Below are positions 19,701 through 26,127 of a stretch of 46,361 nucleotides of DNA, in pieces (the first letter of the stretch is position 1; the number at the start of each line of letters is the position of its first letter). The translations under genes were made by a program, and so were the position numbers. The stretch is from a virus, in the IMG/VR virus record IMGVR_UViG_3300023180_000109, positions 1 through 46,361 of that record, one strand, 5' to 3'. The notes beneath the pieces were generated by a model. The model did not search any database. It was given only the letters and a program-made list of their open reading frames with translations, and was not told where the DNA came from.

Positions 19701-20665
19701 TAACTTCCATTGTAGAGATCAGATCCAACTCCAGTTACACGGAATGAATCATCAACGTTGAGGTTGTGTGCAACATCAGTTACGATACTTGCAACAAGTC
19801 CTGATGAAGAAAGTTCGGTAACACCAAAGTCATTTGCAGAAAGATCACCAACGATCTTGAACTCAGGGCTGTTGGGTTCAAAGTCAGTTACAGTTGGATA
19901 ATCTATGATCTCTCTGTTACCAGTATCATCACCATAAGCATTCATCAACTTGAAGTAATACATATCAAGGTCAGTCAGACCTGTCAATGCCTTCTGGTTG
20001 ACACCATCTGCGTACTCAAAGCAAGTCAGTTTGTGGTGAGAAAAACTTGGGTTTGCTTTTTGTGCAAAGTTTTTGTTATAGAATACTGATCTATCAGCAT
20101 CAAACATGGAGAATTGCCAGAAGTAGCAACCGCCAGTTACACGGAACAATGCTGATCTACCAATAGATGCATTGGTTGGATCAGGAACATACAGAGGTCT
20201 GACCTTTGTCTTTCTCAGATCAAGACCAACAATTGAGGTTCCCTTTGGAACAATGACGCCACCATCAACAGAGTTGAACTTGTAGAGAACGTTTGATGCG
20301 TTATCTAAGTCAAAGATAGTATTATTTGTTAACTCAAGGTCTGGAGATGCTACTGAACTCTCATTGACATCAAAATACTGTGGAGAACCACCATTGTTTT
20401 TGATGTAATATCCAGGTCTATTATCAATTAAGTGTGTTCCAGGATACAATAGGATGGTTGTCCTATCAAATCTGTCGTTATTTGCTCCACTCTGATAGGC
20501 AAATCTCGCTGCCTCTATCAGTGCTCTCTGGATTGTCCTGAATGGTCTTGTTAAGGAGTTTCCCTTATTATCAAAACTATCAGTCGCGTCTAAATCTGAT
20601 GGATTTACATAAAGAATATTACCATCTGTGTTAATTAGAAAATTTTCTAACCTGGAAAGAGGCAT
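13787..20665 (-). CDS. Giant virion structural protein with beta-helix domain, 2292 aa
   Basis: By far the longest gene here. Residues about 30-90 (RPFRTIQRALIEAARFA, then TTILLYPGTHLIDN) have the signature that opens pectate-lyase-like right-handed beta-helices. Residues about 1850-2020 contain a second clear beta-helix (MPSGTYLANKIIIPSGFTLG, VTIKDITIDGNNGNN, GLYIYDSNRVSVENSSF). Between lie many beta repeats of the form V..(A/T)HGLSVGDR(I/V).I(T/K). A collar-like motif (LVGIKTATPSYELDVSGTIR) near residue 1520 is typical of phage fibres. It is likely a very long fibre or baseplate-periphery protein; polysaccharide binding or cleavage by the helix is possible, but no catalytic residues can be assigned. 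A late CATAAATA box stands upstream. Confidence 0.8.
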   Translation of the reverse strand: MPLSRLENFLINTDGNILYVNPSDLDATDSFDNKGNSLTRPFRTIQRALIEAARFAYQSGANNDRFDRTTILLYPGTHLIDNRPGYYIKNNGGSPQYFDVNESSVASPDLELTNNTIFDLDNASNVLYKFNSVDGGVIVPKGTSIVGLDLRKTKVRPLYVPDPTNASIGRSALFRVTGGCYFWQFSMFDADRSVFYNKNFAQKANPSFSHHKLTCFEYADGVNQKALTGLTDLDMYYFKLMNAYGDDTGNREIIDYPTVTDFEPNSPEFKIVGDLSANDFGVTELSSSGLVASIVTDVAHNLNVDDSFRVTGVGSDLYNGSYKVSGISSATKFTYTLLDTPVDSVITIGGNEKVVIEADNVTGASPYIFNCSLRSTYGMCGLHADGAKATGFKSMVVAQFTGIGLQKDTNAFVIYNDTTGLYDTNETAPTGTLKPLYINQDAVYKTDYENFHVKASNDAVIQAVSVFAIGFSNHFLAEDGADQSITNSNSNFGNKSLISKGFRKQSFDRDDTGYVTHIVPPKDNQEPEFNVLWRTLDPTTTVSAATTSRLYLLGETDLDNPPSNITNGFRVGSRNSELLYLDANINGTITGYSAPILMQVPSGDGPSTKKSFTVSSIDASSDTLTLDFAHNFFTGESVRLYSDNGVVPGGLENNQLYYVVSSSATEVKLAKSLNNANNGTVVDIKNTSGGILTLVSRVTDKIPGELGHPVQYDSSQNNWYVLSSSTTATNTIYNGFVGFSTEIASNNSSTYVRRFSENRDLTNRLYKLRYVVPKEFSNAKAPSKNFVLQESKTVSEESVISNVNSNRNPRVIAGISTSGSTVTVTSERPHGLSVNDRVHIKNVKSSTNTAGTDEEGFNGYYYVTSVSGTKTFTYTNANDGGTFTDNVSTRGSGLPVFERNEYDTTYTIQEVETVQEYISEIQDGVYYLTCLIGNISPTVSQFSSLKFKQNLNNLYPTVDIDNPDNDPEQAVSAASNKLLGKIVVNDPLNSITKEFAINYLDDNRIGFAVTGAISSTSGVSTVYSALDHNLNTITGLGISEAGTGYGAGIVTTLYNLSLSGGDGSGATANVTVSAAGTITAVQIVDGGGAYGVGNTLSVPTGTGGVLRISSINDNIGDVVQVVGIGVTQNRNNSGYNGLYKITDVPSSKSVTYTTGTNPGIYTSSSGIFYVVDEALPISTVTGVAVTTIAGIVTVTTTKAHGLSVGNRIKITGVTGSAADTYNSDFIVKEKVSQFSFTIKPTVGITTTAIGSAEVYKYGIGAFGEDTSLQSEKIGGSLLSMNAGISTTMSASITTTATTLQVTSTVGFSAGAFLQVDDEIVRVSAVASGSNLTVIRGILGTTAKPHDNGSVVKSIKVIPSEVRRFSSIRASGHTFEYVGYGPGNYSTALPQRIQRTLTQEEELLSVSKEEKGGIVFFSGMNDRGDFFTGERAKAREAFLGESKSDLTATFDDVYVRNTLRVGGGTNRNLPSEFRGPVNFTNKITSTDTEDGINAIKLLLKGNNTVNPFFQIGPDANPSLIVNQSSELVGIKTATPSYELDVSGTIRADVYENFKLSDLPNSPTEETTFKRDRVLKVNSVGNGYELVDAHELDAFKLRSYNISNDPTVYVGTGSTVDGKLEVSGISTARFQVGEKVKLFGVTSTSDAVTVSDPVVGSSSFAQVGTSTTVSTYRYWIAQYNYRNGKVGVSSQISPTSGIGMTSIGNFNDQEHITLTLARTDINHGILVYRQESIGAGTTNINDAKLVGILGPKELTNATAGILWNDYGVYEQTTWSTKGTKNEYDSDQIHFPNIATTGQRRGWALDEIVSIGASTITVNGAYNFNGSYGSTDAVTVVHDNTYAISQAIDDTVASGGNYLDMPSGTYLANKIIIPSGFTLGGNGKNTVIKQQYFANDETDGGGNSLDFDGNFVGIGTTNASDVTIKDITIDGNNGNNILFDGELDNYLVYFRGISSSLFKDLEIRNSPAHGLYIYDSNRVSVENSSFVDGSLTDRYPFEPIQAQESEVLRINDSLFENYPGPVDLSVTSVVSTGGNIIRNCGTGLRTYATGKITTTNNIILGPSDEYIPSPDIYDSDYNSVNVTIDRTADFFGPVLQYIEDGDAKDISSGKVSITSAGIGTIVGQGTTNETLGTPFLSFNITTPDTGTFGRQNGYIQLSMPLANTSTLGLSSALGYDIVAQEFLQQPSGFSTYIGIGTGVWNTIGVGATTYTVTLDDYTQASGISTGDVVKLVNHSVSPSLSQYSLTVQSKTTVGITSVELALTGFTTTSVIDGNQSGYISIRRTFTIAKGRVGVI

Positions 20666-20695
20666 TGTATTAGCACACTAATTTTTCTTCTGCTT

Positions 20696-20703
20696 TATTT
20701 ATG
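20696..20703 (-). promoter_or_regulatory. Late promoter of the large fibre operon
   Basis: Minus-strand CATAAATA (20703-20696), one mismatch from TATAAATA. The predicted start is about 20690, 24 bases before ATG 20665. It lies immediately after the terminator of the tRNA unit, so it is the likely main promoter for the 18-kb block down to 2590. Confidence 0.65.
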
Positions 20704-20705
20704 AA

Positions 20706-20735
20706 CAACAAAACCCCTCCTTTCGGAGAGGTCTT
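20706..20735 (-). terminator. Terminator of the early tRNA/small-gene unit
   Basis: Minus strand: stem CCTCTCC-GAAA-GGAGGGG (20731-20714), with a stable GAAA tetraloop and one G-T pair, followed by GTTTTG. It lies downstream of tRNA-Thr. Confidence 0.8.
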
Positions 20736-20774
20736 GAGTCACACGGAAGGGGATGGTTCGGCAGTATCGCCAAG

Positions 20775-20848
20775 AGCCAACTAACGGACTTGAACCGTTG
20801 ACCTGAGCTTTACAAAAACCCTGCTCTATCCAGCTGAGCTAAGTTGGC
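20775..20848 (-). tRNA. tRNA-Thr (anticodon UGU)
   Basis: Complete cloverleaf on the minus strand: acceptor GCCAACT/AGTTGGC, D arm GCTC..GAGC, anticodon stem GGGTT/AGCTC with loop TTTGTAA (anticodon TGT), T arm AACGG-TTCAAGT-CCGTT. The CCA end is not encoded. It reads ACA threonine codons, which are frequent in the Thr-rich structural proteins here. It lies 2 bases downstream of the 89-aa gene and is probably co-transcribed with it. Confidence 0.95.
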
Positions 20849-20850
20849 AA

Positions 20851-21120
20851 TCAATCAACAGGTAACAGTTCTGGGTTCTCCAGATCCAATTCAAACATAA
20901 GAGGATGGCACTCTTCATCAATCAAATAGAATGATGCATAGTACAATTCTTCTGGTTCAAATCTTCTTTCATTATCTGCGATTGCTAGAATTTCCTTATC
21001 GTAATATAAACTTTCAGGAACTTCATCAAAAGTAAATGGAACTTGCTGGATGAAATACATGAGAACCAACATTGATTCCTTATTGTACCAAACGTATCTG
21101 GTGTCAATACGGTATTTCAT
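20851..21120 (-). CDS. Hypothetical acidic protein between two tRNAs, 89 aa
   Basis: The product is rich in Tyr, Glu and Asp (EEL-YYASFYLIDEE; ends ELDLENPELLPVD) and has no recognised motif. An open frame extends upstream to 21246, but its first 40 codons translate the tRNA-Leu gene and must be ignored. Two ATGs follow, at 21126 and 21120. I chose 21120 because ACGGA lies 6 bases before it, whereas the same site abuts 21126 directly. The gene is flanked by tRNA-Leu 48 bases upstream and tRNA-Thr 2 bases downstream, so it belongs to the early unit driven from 21666-21694. Function unknown; host-takeover roles are typical for such positions, but this is inference. Confidence 0.65.
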   Translation of the reverse strand: MKYRIDTRYVWYNKESMLVLMYFIQQVPFTFDEVPESLYYDKEILAIADNERRFEPEELYYASFYLIDEECHPLMFELDLENPELLPVD

Positions 21121-21168
21121 TTCCATTCCGTACTTTTGTTTATTTAGGAATTGGTTAAGAACTCCTAA

Positions 21169-21252
21169 TAGGAACGGTCGGACTTGAACCGACACGGGAA
21201 TACTCCCAACAGATTTTAAGTCTGGTGCGTCTACCACTTCCGCCACGCTCCC
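21169..21252 (-). tRNA. tRNA-Leu (anticodon UAA)
   Basis: Class II tRNA with a long variable arm. Acceptor GGGAGCG/CGTTCCT with G-T pairs, D arm, anticodon loop CTTAAAA (anticodon TAA), T arm GTCGG-TTCAAGT-CCGAC, discriminator A; 84 bases without CCA. The first anticodon-stem pair is mismatched (C-T), otherwise it is canonical. It reads UUA codons. Confidence 0.95.
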
Positions 21253-21259
21253 AAAAAAC

Positions 21260-21415
21260 CTATTCAGGTTTATAAGTAGATGGATTCATCCTACAGTATT
21301 CATTGAAAGTGATCTTCATCTCTTTCCAAGTCAGTCCACAGTTTTCTGCTGCTTTCGGAACGTTCCACTTTGCTGCGAACAGCATTTCCATAGATACCCT
21401 TGTTTCTGGACGCAT
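21260..21415 (-). CDS. Small conserved-looking protein, 51 aa
   Basis: ATG at 21415, TAG at 21260-21262, 7 bases before tRNA-Leu. The sequence (MRPETRVSMEMLFAAKWNVP, then LTWKEMKITFNEY) looks like a helix-turn-helix fold: helix, short turn KAAENCGLTWKEMK, helix. The spacing A-A-x-x-C-G-L-T is like that of small DNA-binding HTH proteins. No Shine-Dalgarno precedes the ATG, and the gene overlaps another small frame (21300-21467). It may therefore be the second half of one frameshifted gene whose 5' half is MIEYSYKHYKEILKYYS. The stop lies in a weak hairpin (AAACCT-GAAT-AGGTTT-TTT) that could reduce read-through to the tRNA. DNA-binding is inference. Confidence 0.6.
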   Translation of the reverse strand: MRPETRVSMEMLFAAKWNVPKAAENCGLTWKEMKITFNEYCRMNPSTYKPE

Positions 21416-21467
21416 GTGAATAGTACTTTAAGATTTCTTTGTAGTGCTTGTAAGAATACTCAATCAT
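21300..21467 (-). CDS. Overlapping small frame, 55 aa (possible 5' half of the 51-aa gene)
   Basis: ATG at 21467 starts 2 bases after the TGA of the preceding gene, a tight coupling that supports real initiation here. The first 17 residues (MIEYSYKHYKEILKYYS) look like a good helix. After that the frame reads a charged, less natural sequence (RSKVERSESSRKLWTDLER) antisense to nothing but out of frame with the more protein-like 51-aa frame. The junction is at 21413-21419, where moving +1 joins the two into one protein of about 68 residues. Either two overlapping genes, a programmed +1 shift or a one-base insertion would explain it. Confidence 0.4.
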   Translation of the reverse strand: MIEYSYKHYKEILKYYSHASRNKGIYGNAVRSKVERSESSRKLWTDLERDEDHFQ

Positions 21468-21469
21468 TT

Positions 21470-21640
21470 TCAATCAATCAGCATGACATCACCACGAAGT
21501 TCGGCAAGTTTGATCTCAGCAAGAGTCTGAACACAAGTCCAGTATGCTTGACCACTGATGCAATTCTCATCGCAAAAGTACTCTGCCATGTCTTCTTGCA
21601 ATTCACGAAGAGGAATCAGATCTTCTCGGTTGATTCGCAT
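21470..21640 (-). CDS. Small acidic protein, 56 aa, first gene of the early unit
   Basis: ATG 21640, TGA 21470-21472. The product (INREDLIPLRELQEDMAEYF, then ISGQAYWTCV) is mainly helical and acidic and has two or three cysteines (residues 23, 27 and 36), but no zinc-ligand spacing I can name. It is the first gene after a perfect sigma70-type promoter at 21666-21694, so early strong expression is expected. It is coupled to the following small frame. No function can be assigned from sequence; early host-takeover is plausible. Confidence 0.7.
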   Translation of the reverse strand: MRINREDLIPLRELQEDMAEYFCDENCISGQAYWTCVQTLAEIKLAELRGDVMLID

Positions 21641-21665
21641 GGTGTCGTCGTTTGATTACCTGCAT

Positions 21666-21694
21666 ATTATAACAGGTCTGACTCCTGGTGTCAA
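21666..21694 (-). promoter_or_regulatory. Perfect consensus sigma70-type early promoter
   Basis: Minus strand: TTGACA (21694-21689), 17-base spacer, TATAAT (21671-21666), all 12 consensus bases. The expected start is near 21659, 19 bases before ATG 21640. It drives the early unit of small genes plus tRNA-Leu and tRNA-Thr, ending at the terminator at 20706-20735. Confidence 0.9.
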
Positions 21695-21697
21695 GCG

Positions 21698-22462
21698 TCA
21701 GTCAAAATAGGACTTGTTGGCGGGGTCACTCACGAAGTTCTTGAGTTGATCCAATGTATCTGCTCTCTCCTGAGTCTTTACCTTTGCGTAGTTGTACGCA
21801 TGTCTCCTTGTGTACTGCTCTTTGAGTTCAGTTTTTAGGATCCCAACTCTGAATGTAGTCAGTCCAACTCGTTCTGCTCTTAACGCTGCCAATTCTCCTG
21901 TAAGGACATCTAACTCAGCACTCAATGCCGAACATGTTTTACCAGGACATGTAGCGATACCACTGGCATTTGCATCAACAGTGAAGATTGAATTGCCAAC
22001 ACCACTTAGTGTTACAATTTGAGTATCAACTCCAACACCATAATATGTTGATGCAGTTGCAGTATCAGATCCGATTCCTGTTGTAAGACTTGCTGTCCCT
22101 AAGTTATCAGTTGCATATGGATTGGTTCCAGTGAAGGTTGGGTCTTCCGAATCTTGTCTTGGTGCCTGTACTCTTTCATAGTATGAAGTAGTACCAAGAG
22201 CAATAGCAGTTCCTCCAGCACCAGCAACTGTACTTGCACATCCACAATAGATGATTTCGTCAGACTTTACGTCAATCTCATACATCTTTTGATTGATTGC
22301 TACCGTCAACTCAGCAATCTTCTGATCATACTTTGCTGCAGGAACAATCAAATCATCAATCTTATCCTGAATCGGAGTGACTAATGTTGGAAGATCTTTA
22401 ACTTGTTGTGCTTGTATATCATATTCTTCGCTTGTAAACTTTATAATATTCTCTTTAGACAT
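21698..22462 (-). CDS. Probable virion protein with coiled-coil ends, 254 aa
   Basis: Residues 1-65 (YDIQAQQVKDLPTLVTPIQ, KIAELTVAINQKMYEIDVK) and 180-254 (ALSAELDVLTGELAALRAER) are heptad-rich helices. They flank a central Gly/Thr/Ser-rich region (GTTSYYERV, TASLTTGIGSDTATASTYYG). A CGC pair (residues 73-75) and C-P-G-K-T-C near 173-178 could form disulfides or bind metal. Helix-beta-helix layout suggests a trimeric or intertwined fibre-like virion component. It is the last gene of the hub operon, and its ATG shares a base with the upstream stop (TAATG). No family recognised. Confidence 0.65.
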   Translation of the reverse strand: MSKENIIKFTSEEYDIQAQQVKDLPTLVTPIQDKIDDLIVPAAKYDQKIAELTVAINQKMYEIDVKSDEIIYCGCASTVAGAGGTAIALGTTSYYERVQAPRQDSEDPTFTGTNPYATDNLGTASLTTGIGSDTATASTYYGVGVDTQIVTLSGVGNSIFTVDANASGIATCPGKTCSALSAELDVLTGELAALRAERVGLTTFRVGILKTELKEQYTRRHAYNYAKVKTQERADTLDQLKNFVSDPANKSYFD

Positions 22463-23277
22463 TATTTTGTACCTCCGATCTCAGTTCCTTCGTACTCTGG
22501 TACTAATTTATTGACATCCTTTCTCTCTGCAAACACAGTGTAATGATAATTGAACTGTGTTTCTCCCTGAACTATGACTCCACCACCTACTTTGATTTGA
22601 TTTTCTTTAATATATTCCACATAAAGGTTTTGGTTTTGTCCAATAGGAGTTAGATTTACTGTGATTGTATCTTCATGAACTAGATCTTTCCAGTAGTCAG
22701 GAAGAGTAATTGTATCAGTTTTGGATTTACCACGGAAGTAAACTCCAATCTCTGGGCCCTCAATGCAAGCATGTCTTAATCTGTATCCAGTTTTAGATGG
22801 ATGTAAAATATCAAATTGCTTAAATGGTGCAGCAACTGATGAAAATGTTGCTAGTCCAGTAACAGTAAGTGTTCCATTGATTGTTGTTGCTCCATTGATT
22901 GTTGTTACTCCAGTGATTGTTGTTGCGCCATTAAAAATACTGGCGCCACTGACAGTATTCACTCCATTGGTAGTCTGCGTTCCATTAAATATGGATGCAC
23001 CATTGCAGGTATAAAGTCCTAACTGGTTGGTATTTCCGACAAAGTTAGATACGCCAGTGACTTCTAATGAGAATGGCAGTGCACCGATACCAGGAATTGC
23101 AGCAGGTGGTCCAATAGTAACTCCTGCTCTGACTGTTCCAACCTGAGTTGGTGTACCAAAAATACTAACTCCAGGATTGGTCAGTAACCCAGCACTTGTG
23201 TACCCAGCAAAGGTGAATACGGATCCATCATAAGCACCAATAGCAAGTTTCGCTGCCTGAAGATATGATAATCTCAT
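22462..23277 (-). CDS. Fibre-like protein with hexapeptide repeats and conserved C-terminal domain, 271 aa
   Basis: Residues about 92-145 are nine six-residue units of the form (N/T/S)-G-x-(T/S)-x-(I/V/F/T) (for example FNGATTITGVTTINGATT), expected to form a narrow beta-helical stalk. The C-terminal part (ILHPSKTGYRLRHACIEG, then ITLPDYWKDLV, ITVNLTPIG, FNYHYTVFAERKDV) resembles conserved ends of other cyanophage fibre proteins. It might be a tip domain or intramolecular chaperone. It lies between the gp5 spike-like genes and the 254-aa protein, so it is probably part of the hub or tail-tip assembly (inference). Confidence 0.7.
   Translation of the reverse strand: MRLSYLQAAKLAIGAYDGSVFTFAGYTSAGLLTNPGVSIFGTPTQVGTVRAGVTIGPPAAIPGIGALPFSLEVTGVSNFVGNTNQLGLYTCNGASIFNGTQTTNGVNTVSGASIFNGATTITGVTTINGATTINGTLTVTGLATFSSVAAPFKQFDILHPSKTGYRLRHACIEGPEIGVYFRGKSKTDTITLPDYWKDLVHEDTITVNLTPIGQNQNLYVEYIKENQIKVGGGVIVQGETQFNYHYTVFAERKDVNKLVPEYEGTEIGGTK
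22843..23004 (-). repeat. Nine tandem 18-bp units encoding hexapeptides
   Basis: In-frame 18-bp periodic repeat within the 271-aa fibre gene. The units near 22866-22920 are nearly identical at the DNA level (CCATTGATTGTTGTT core); the outer ones are diverged. It is prone to slippage in steps of six residues, a simple way of varying stalk length. Confidence 0.75.
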
Positions 23278-23281
23278 ACCA

Positions 23282-23881
23282 CTACCTCGTGAAAAATGCT
23301 CTTGCTTTGGTCAAAACGTTAAATACCGTATCAAATATAGTTGGACCAAGAATAGAATCAACTCCTGTTGCAGTTTGAACTGGGGCTGCTTCGGAGTATA
23401 AAGATAGATTACCACCCGATAGCAGCATATCCAAAGTAGCACTGGCAGTAAACATTGTGCTATCAACTATAAATTCTGGCGTTCTCATGTATACAATTTT
23501 ATTGGATTGTATAGAAACTCCACCATCAGCAGATGTGGAATTGATCAAAACATTACGACCTTCAAGAATTAAATCTCCTGCCTCTGCGGTGATTTTAATT
23601 TTTCCCTGATCTGCACTGATTACAATAGAAATTTCTTTGTCATTGGAATCTTCACCAGAGCGAATTTCCATTGACTTATTGGAAAATACTTTGGCAACAC
23701 CACTCTTATAGAAATGAATTCCCTGAAGATTGTCAGTTGATACACAGTAATCAGTTTCACCATGCCCAATTGTCTTACTACCAGAAGTTACTTCATACCC
23801 AGGATGTGCTTCTCTATAGTAATCTGGACTGAAAGATTTCAGTTCATTTTGTATTAATTTTTTTACTTCTTCTTCTGTCAT
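23282..23881 (-). CDS. Spike/needle-like beta-helical protein, 199 aa
   Basis: ATG 23881 overlaps the gp5-like stop (ATGA); an in-frame TTG two codons upstream is less likely. Residues 60-160 alternate short strands with turns (GVAKVFSNKSMEIRSGE, ISIVISADQGKIKITAEAG, LILEGRNVLI, VSIQSNKIVYM), as in the gp5/VgrG C-terminal beta-helical needle. Since the adjacent gp5-like protein has the OB fold, this may supply the needle on a separate chain (inference). The N-terminus is helical (EEEVKKLIQNEL). No catalytic motif. The best alternative is an unrelated beta-rich baseplate protein. Confidence 0.6.
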   Translation of the reverse strand: MTEEEVKKLIQNELKSFSPDYYREAHPGYEVTSGSKTIGHGETDYCVSTDNLQGIHFYKSGVAKVFSNKSMEIRSGEDSNDKEISIVISADQGKIKITAEAGDLILEGRNVLINSTSADGGVSIQSNKIVYMRTPEFIVDSTMFTASATLDMLLSGGNLSLYSEAAPVQTATGVDSILGPTIFDTVFNVLTKARAFFTR

Positions 23882-26127
23882 ATACAATCAATAACACTTG
23901 TAATACCAACCAGAGTTCTTCTCGTACCAACGGCAAGATTGTCCTTATTGGACAGTGGTTTGTATGCCATAATTGGTATCAAGGATGCTCCTCGTCCAGT
24001 GTCTGTATTTATGGTGATCTCTGGATAGTCATCAAACTCAAAGTTAAATCCACTTGGAACTTGGATGCTAATTATTGATCCATTTGGAGTGGTCAATAAT
24101 GGGAATTGAACATCATTACCGTTGATAGATGCAGTATCATTGGTGCTATCATATCCAACTCCTGGTGCTTGAATGAATATATCATCTACAGTTCCTCTAA
24201 CATTTTCATCAACAGATCCTTGAGTAGAACCAGCACAATATCCAAATCCTGGATCAATGACTGCTACTTTATCAATAGATCCATCCTTCAATATGAATTT
24301 GACCCTTGCGCCAGTTCCATGTCCAGTGTTATCAATAACTGCAACTGATGTATCATTATCATATCCAGTTCCACCATTAGCAATTTGTACCGAGAATATA
24401 GTTCCGAATTTAGAAACGATTGGTATCAATGATGCGCCAGAACCATTACCAATGACTTCTATTTCTGGTGGAATGCACTTATTATATGTGTATCCGAGTG
24501 GCATTGGGATTATTTCACTCTGACTTATTGGGTTATTGATCTTCTGATTACATGCATCAAAGACTGTATTATCAGTACCGAATAAAGTTGACGTTGCAAC
24601 CGCACTTTCAATAGATCCAAGTCCTTTATTAAGTGCTTCCGAAGAACTTCCTCCAGTTAAACCATCAACAGTGGTTAAGATACTATCAACTCTCATACCA
24701 TTGTATTCTGGTATATTATTTTCTTCATCTGTACCAAAGAAATTATTAATATCGTCTTCTATTGTCTGCCCAAACTGTGCAAGATCATTTGCAATATTAT
24801 CAAAGACATCAACCTGATCTAGTTGCTTTTGCCAATCTGTAGCAGCAGCCTGAAGTGCAGCATTAGTTGATGAGATCCACTTACTTGGGGTGCTACACTT
24901 GAGACCATCACATCCAATAAAACTGTAGATTGCAGTTGCAACGCTGCTTACTTGTCTTAATATATCTCTTACCTCTCCTATTCCACCCATCAACCATTCA
25001 AGTCCAGATAAGACAGGTGCTAATGCTTCTTCTAATAAATCAAATACCTTTGCGAAAATTGCAGACACAAACTGTTCCGCTGCACAGACTGGTCCGTTGA
25101 TAATATTTCCAATTAAAGTTTCAAATAGATGAGTTAAGAATCCAATAATGTCTTGAATTAACTTTTCAAAGATACAAAATATAGTTGCCAGGGTTTGCAT
25201 GAACCCCTTTTGTGCTGCAGGATCTGTTAAGTATGATGCTGGATTTTTTAAATTTGCAGTTCCCAACCATGTACTAAAAGTGACAGTTAGTTTTCCAATC
25301 AATCCATCTCTAATATTATTGATCACACTCTTGACCACAGATTGTGTTGTGCTTACAATCTTTTTGATCTTTGCTGGCATGTTTACCACTTTATTGAGAA
25401 GTGGATCTACGAATGCACCAGCAGCAAAGTCTAGAGTATTTGTAAATGCAATGAAGTCTGTAAGTATTTGAGTTAGTTTTCCAATTGCATCATCGCCACA
25501 ATTACTTGGAATTATTTCAGTCTTAGTTGATTTTCTTTCAATTCCATCTTGTGCTGGACTTCCAGTTCCTCTTGGGTAACATACTGATGCTTCTGTTTTA
25601 TTTGAACCAGGAGGAAGTGGATCTACTTTACCTTGATTTCCTTGATCAATTGGTTGGGTAGTAAGTTTTTTTATATTTGTCGGTTTACTTCCTCTGTTAC
25701 CTGTGAATGGTTGGAATCTAGAAGTCTTCTCTTGCTTAAGTTCTTCATTGGTAAAACTATTTTCTACTTTTTCATTACGATGAAGTAGACCCATGATGAC
25801 TGGTTGTTGTGCCTCTTCTCCATCCATGAAGAATCCAACACAAGTTTCACCACCCTGAAGCGAAAGTAATTGTCCCTGACCACCTTGGCCACTTCCACTT
25901 ATGGGATCCATCATCACATCTGCCCAAGGAAGATCTTCCTCCTTGAGCGTATTGTCAAATGGATGATAACCAATAATTCTAACTTTACATCTCTGACCTT
26001 TTTCGCCAGATTGATCCATTACGGTGTTGATTGCTTTCCAGTAATCTGGATGTGCAACTCTTCCTATCCACCATACGAATCCATCTCTACCGAGAAGGTT
26101 AGATTTAAGTAAAGATTCTTCAATCAT
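23878..26127 (-). CDS. gp5: Baseplate hub spike protein gp5-like, 749 aa
   Basis: Residues 1-125 match the N-terminal OB-fold of T4 gp5: LLGRDGFVWWIGRVA, CKVRIIGYHP, LPWADVM, GGETCVGFFMDGEEAQQPVI, MGLL. T4 gp5 continues with a lysozyme domain, but none is visible here. The middle (about 210-480) is helical and hydrophobic (FIAFTNTLDFAAGAFVDPLL, IFAKVFDLLEEALAPVLSGL). The C-terminal third has beta repeats with GGTGYDNDTSVAVIDNTGHG-type units. Its start shares a base with the stop of the CP12 gene (TGATG), so translation of the two is coupled. Role: central spike of the baseplate, delivered with the tail tip into the cell envelope. Confidence 0.8.
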   Translation of the reverse strand: MIEESLLKSNLLGRDGFVWWIGRVAHPDYWKAINTVMDQSGEKGQRCKVRIIGYHPFDNTLKEEDLPWADVMMDPISGSGQGGQGQLLSLQGGETCVGFFMDGEEAQQPVIMGLLHRNEKVENSFTNEELKQEKTSRFQPFTGNRGSKPTNIKKLTTQPIDQGNQGKVDPLPPGSNKTEASVCYPRGTGSPAQDGIERKSTKTEIIPSNCGDDAIGKLTQILTDFIAFTNTLDFAAGAFVDPLLNKVVNMPAKIKKIVSTTQSVVKSVINNIRDGLIGKLTVTFSTWLGTANLKNPASYLTDPAAQKGFMQTLATIFCIFEKLIQDIIGFLTHLFETLIGNIINGPVCAAEQFVSAIFAKVFDLLEEALAPVLSGLEWLMGGIGEVRDILRQVSSVATAIYSFIGCDGLKCSTPSKWISSTNAALQAAATDWQKQLDQVDVFDNIANDLAQFGQTIEDDINNFFGTDEENNIPEYNGMRVDSILTTVDGLTGGSSSEALNKGLGSIESAVATSTLFGTDNTVFDACNQKINNPISQSEIIPMPLGYTYNKCIPPEIEVIGNGSGASLIPIVSKFGTIFSVQIANGGTGYDNDTSVAVIDNTGHGTGARVKFILKDGSIDKVAVIDPGFGYCAGSTQGSVDENVRGTVDDIFIQAPGVGYDSTNDTASINGNDVQFPLLTTPNGSIISIQVPSGFNFEFDDYPEITINTDTGRGASLIPIMAYKPLSNKDNLAVGTRRTLVGITSVIDCI

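Noticed and set aside
21121-21246. Apparent 40-residue N-terminal extension of the 89-aa gene
   Set aside because: It is the translation of the tRNA-Leu gene (MAEVVDAPDLKSVG...), a well-known artefact.
22843-23004. Hexapeptide repeat as an acetyltransferase left-handed helix
   Set aside because: The units lack the (L/I/V)-G-x-x-x-x pattern of acetyltransferases and the context is a fibre-like virion protein.
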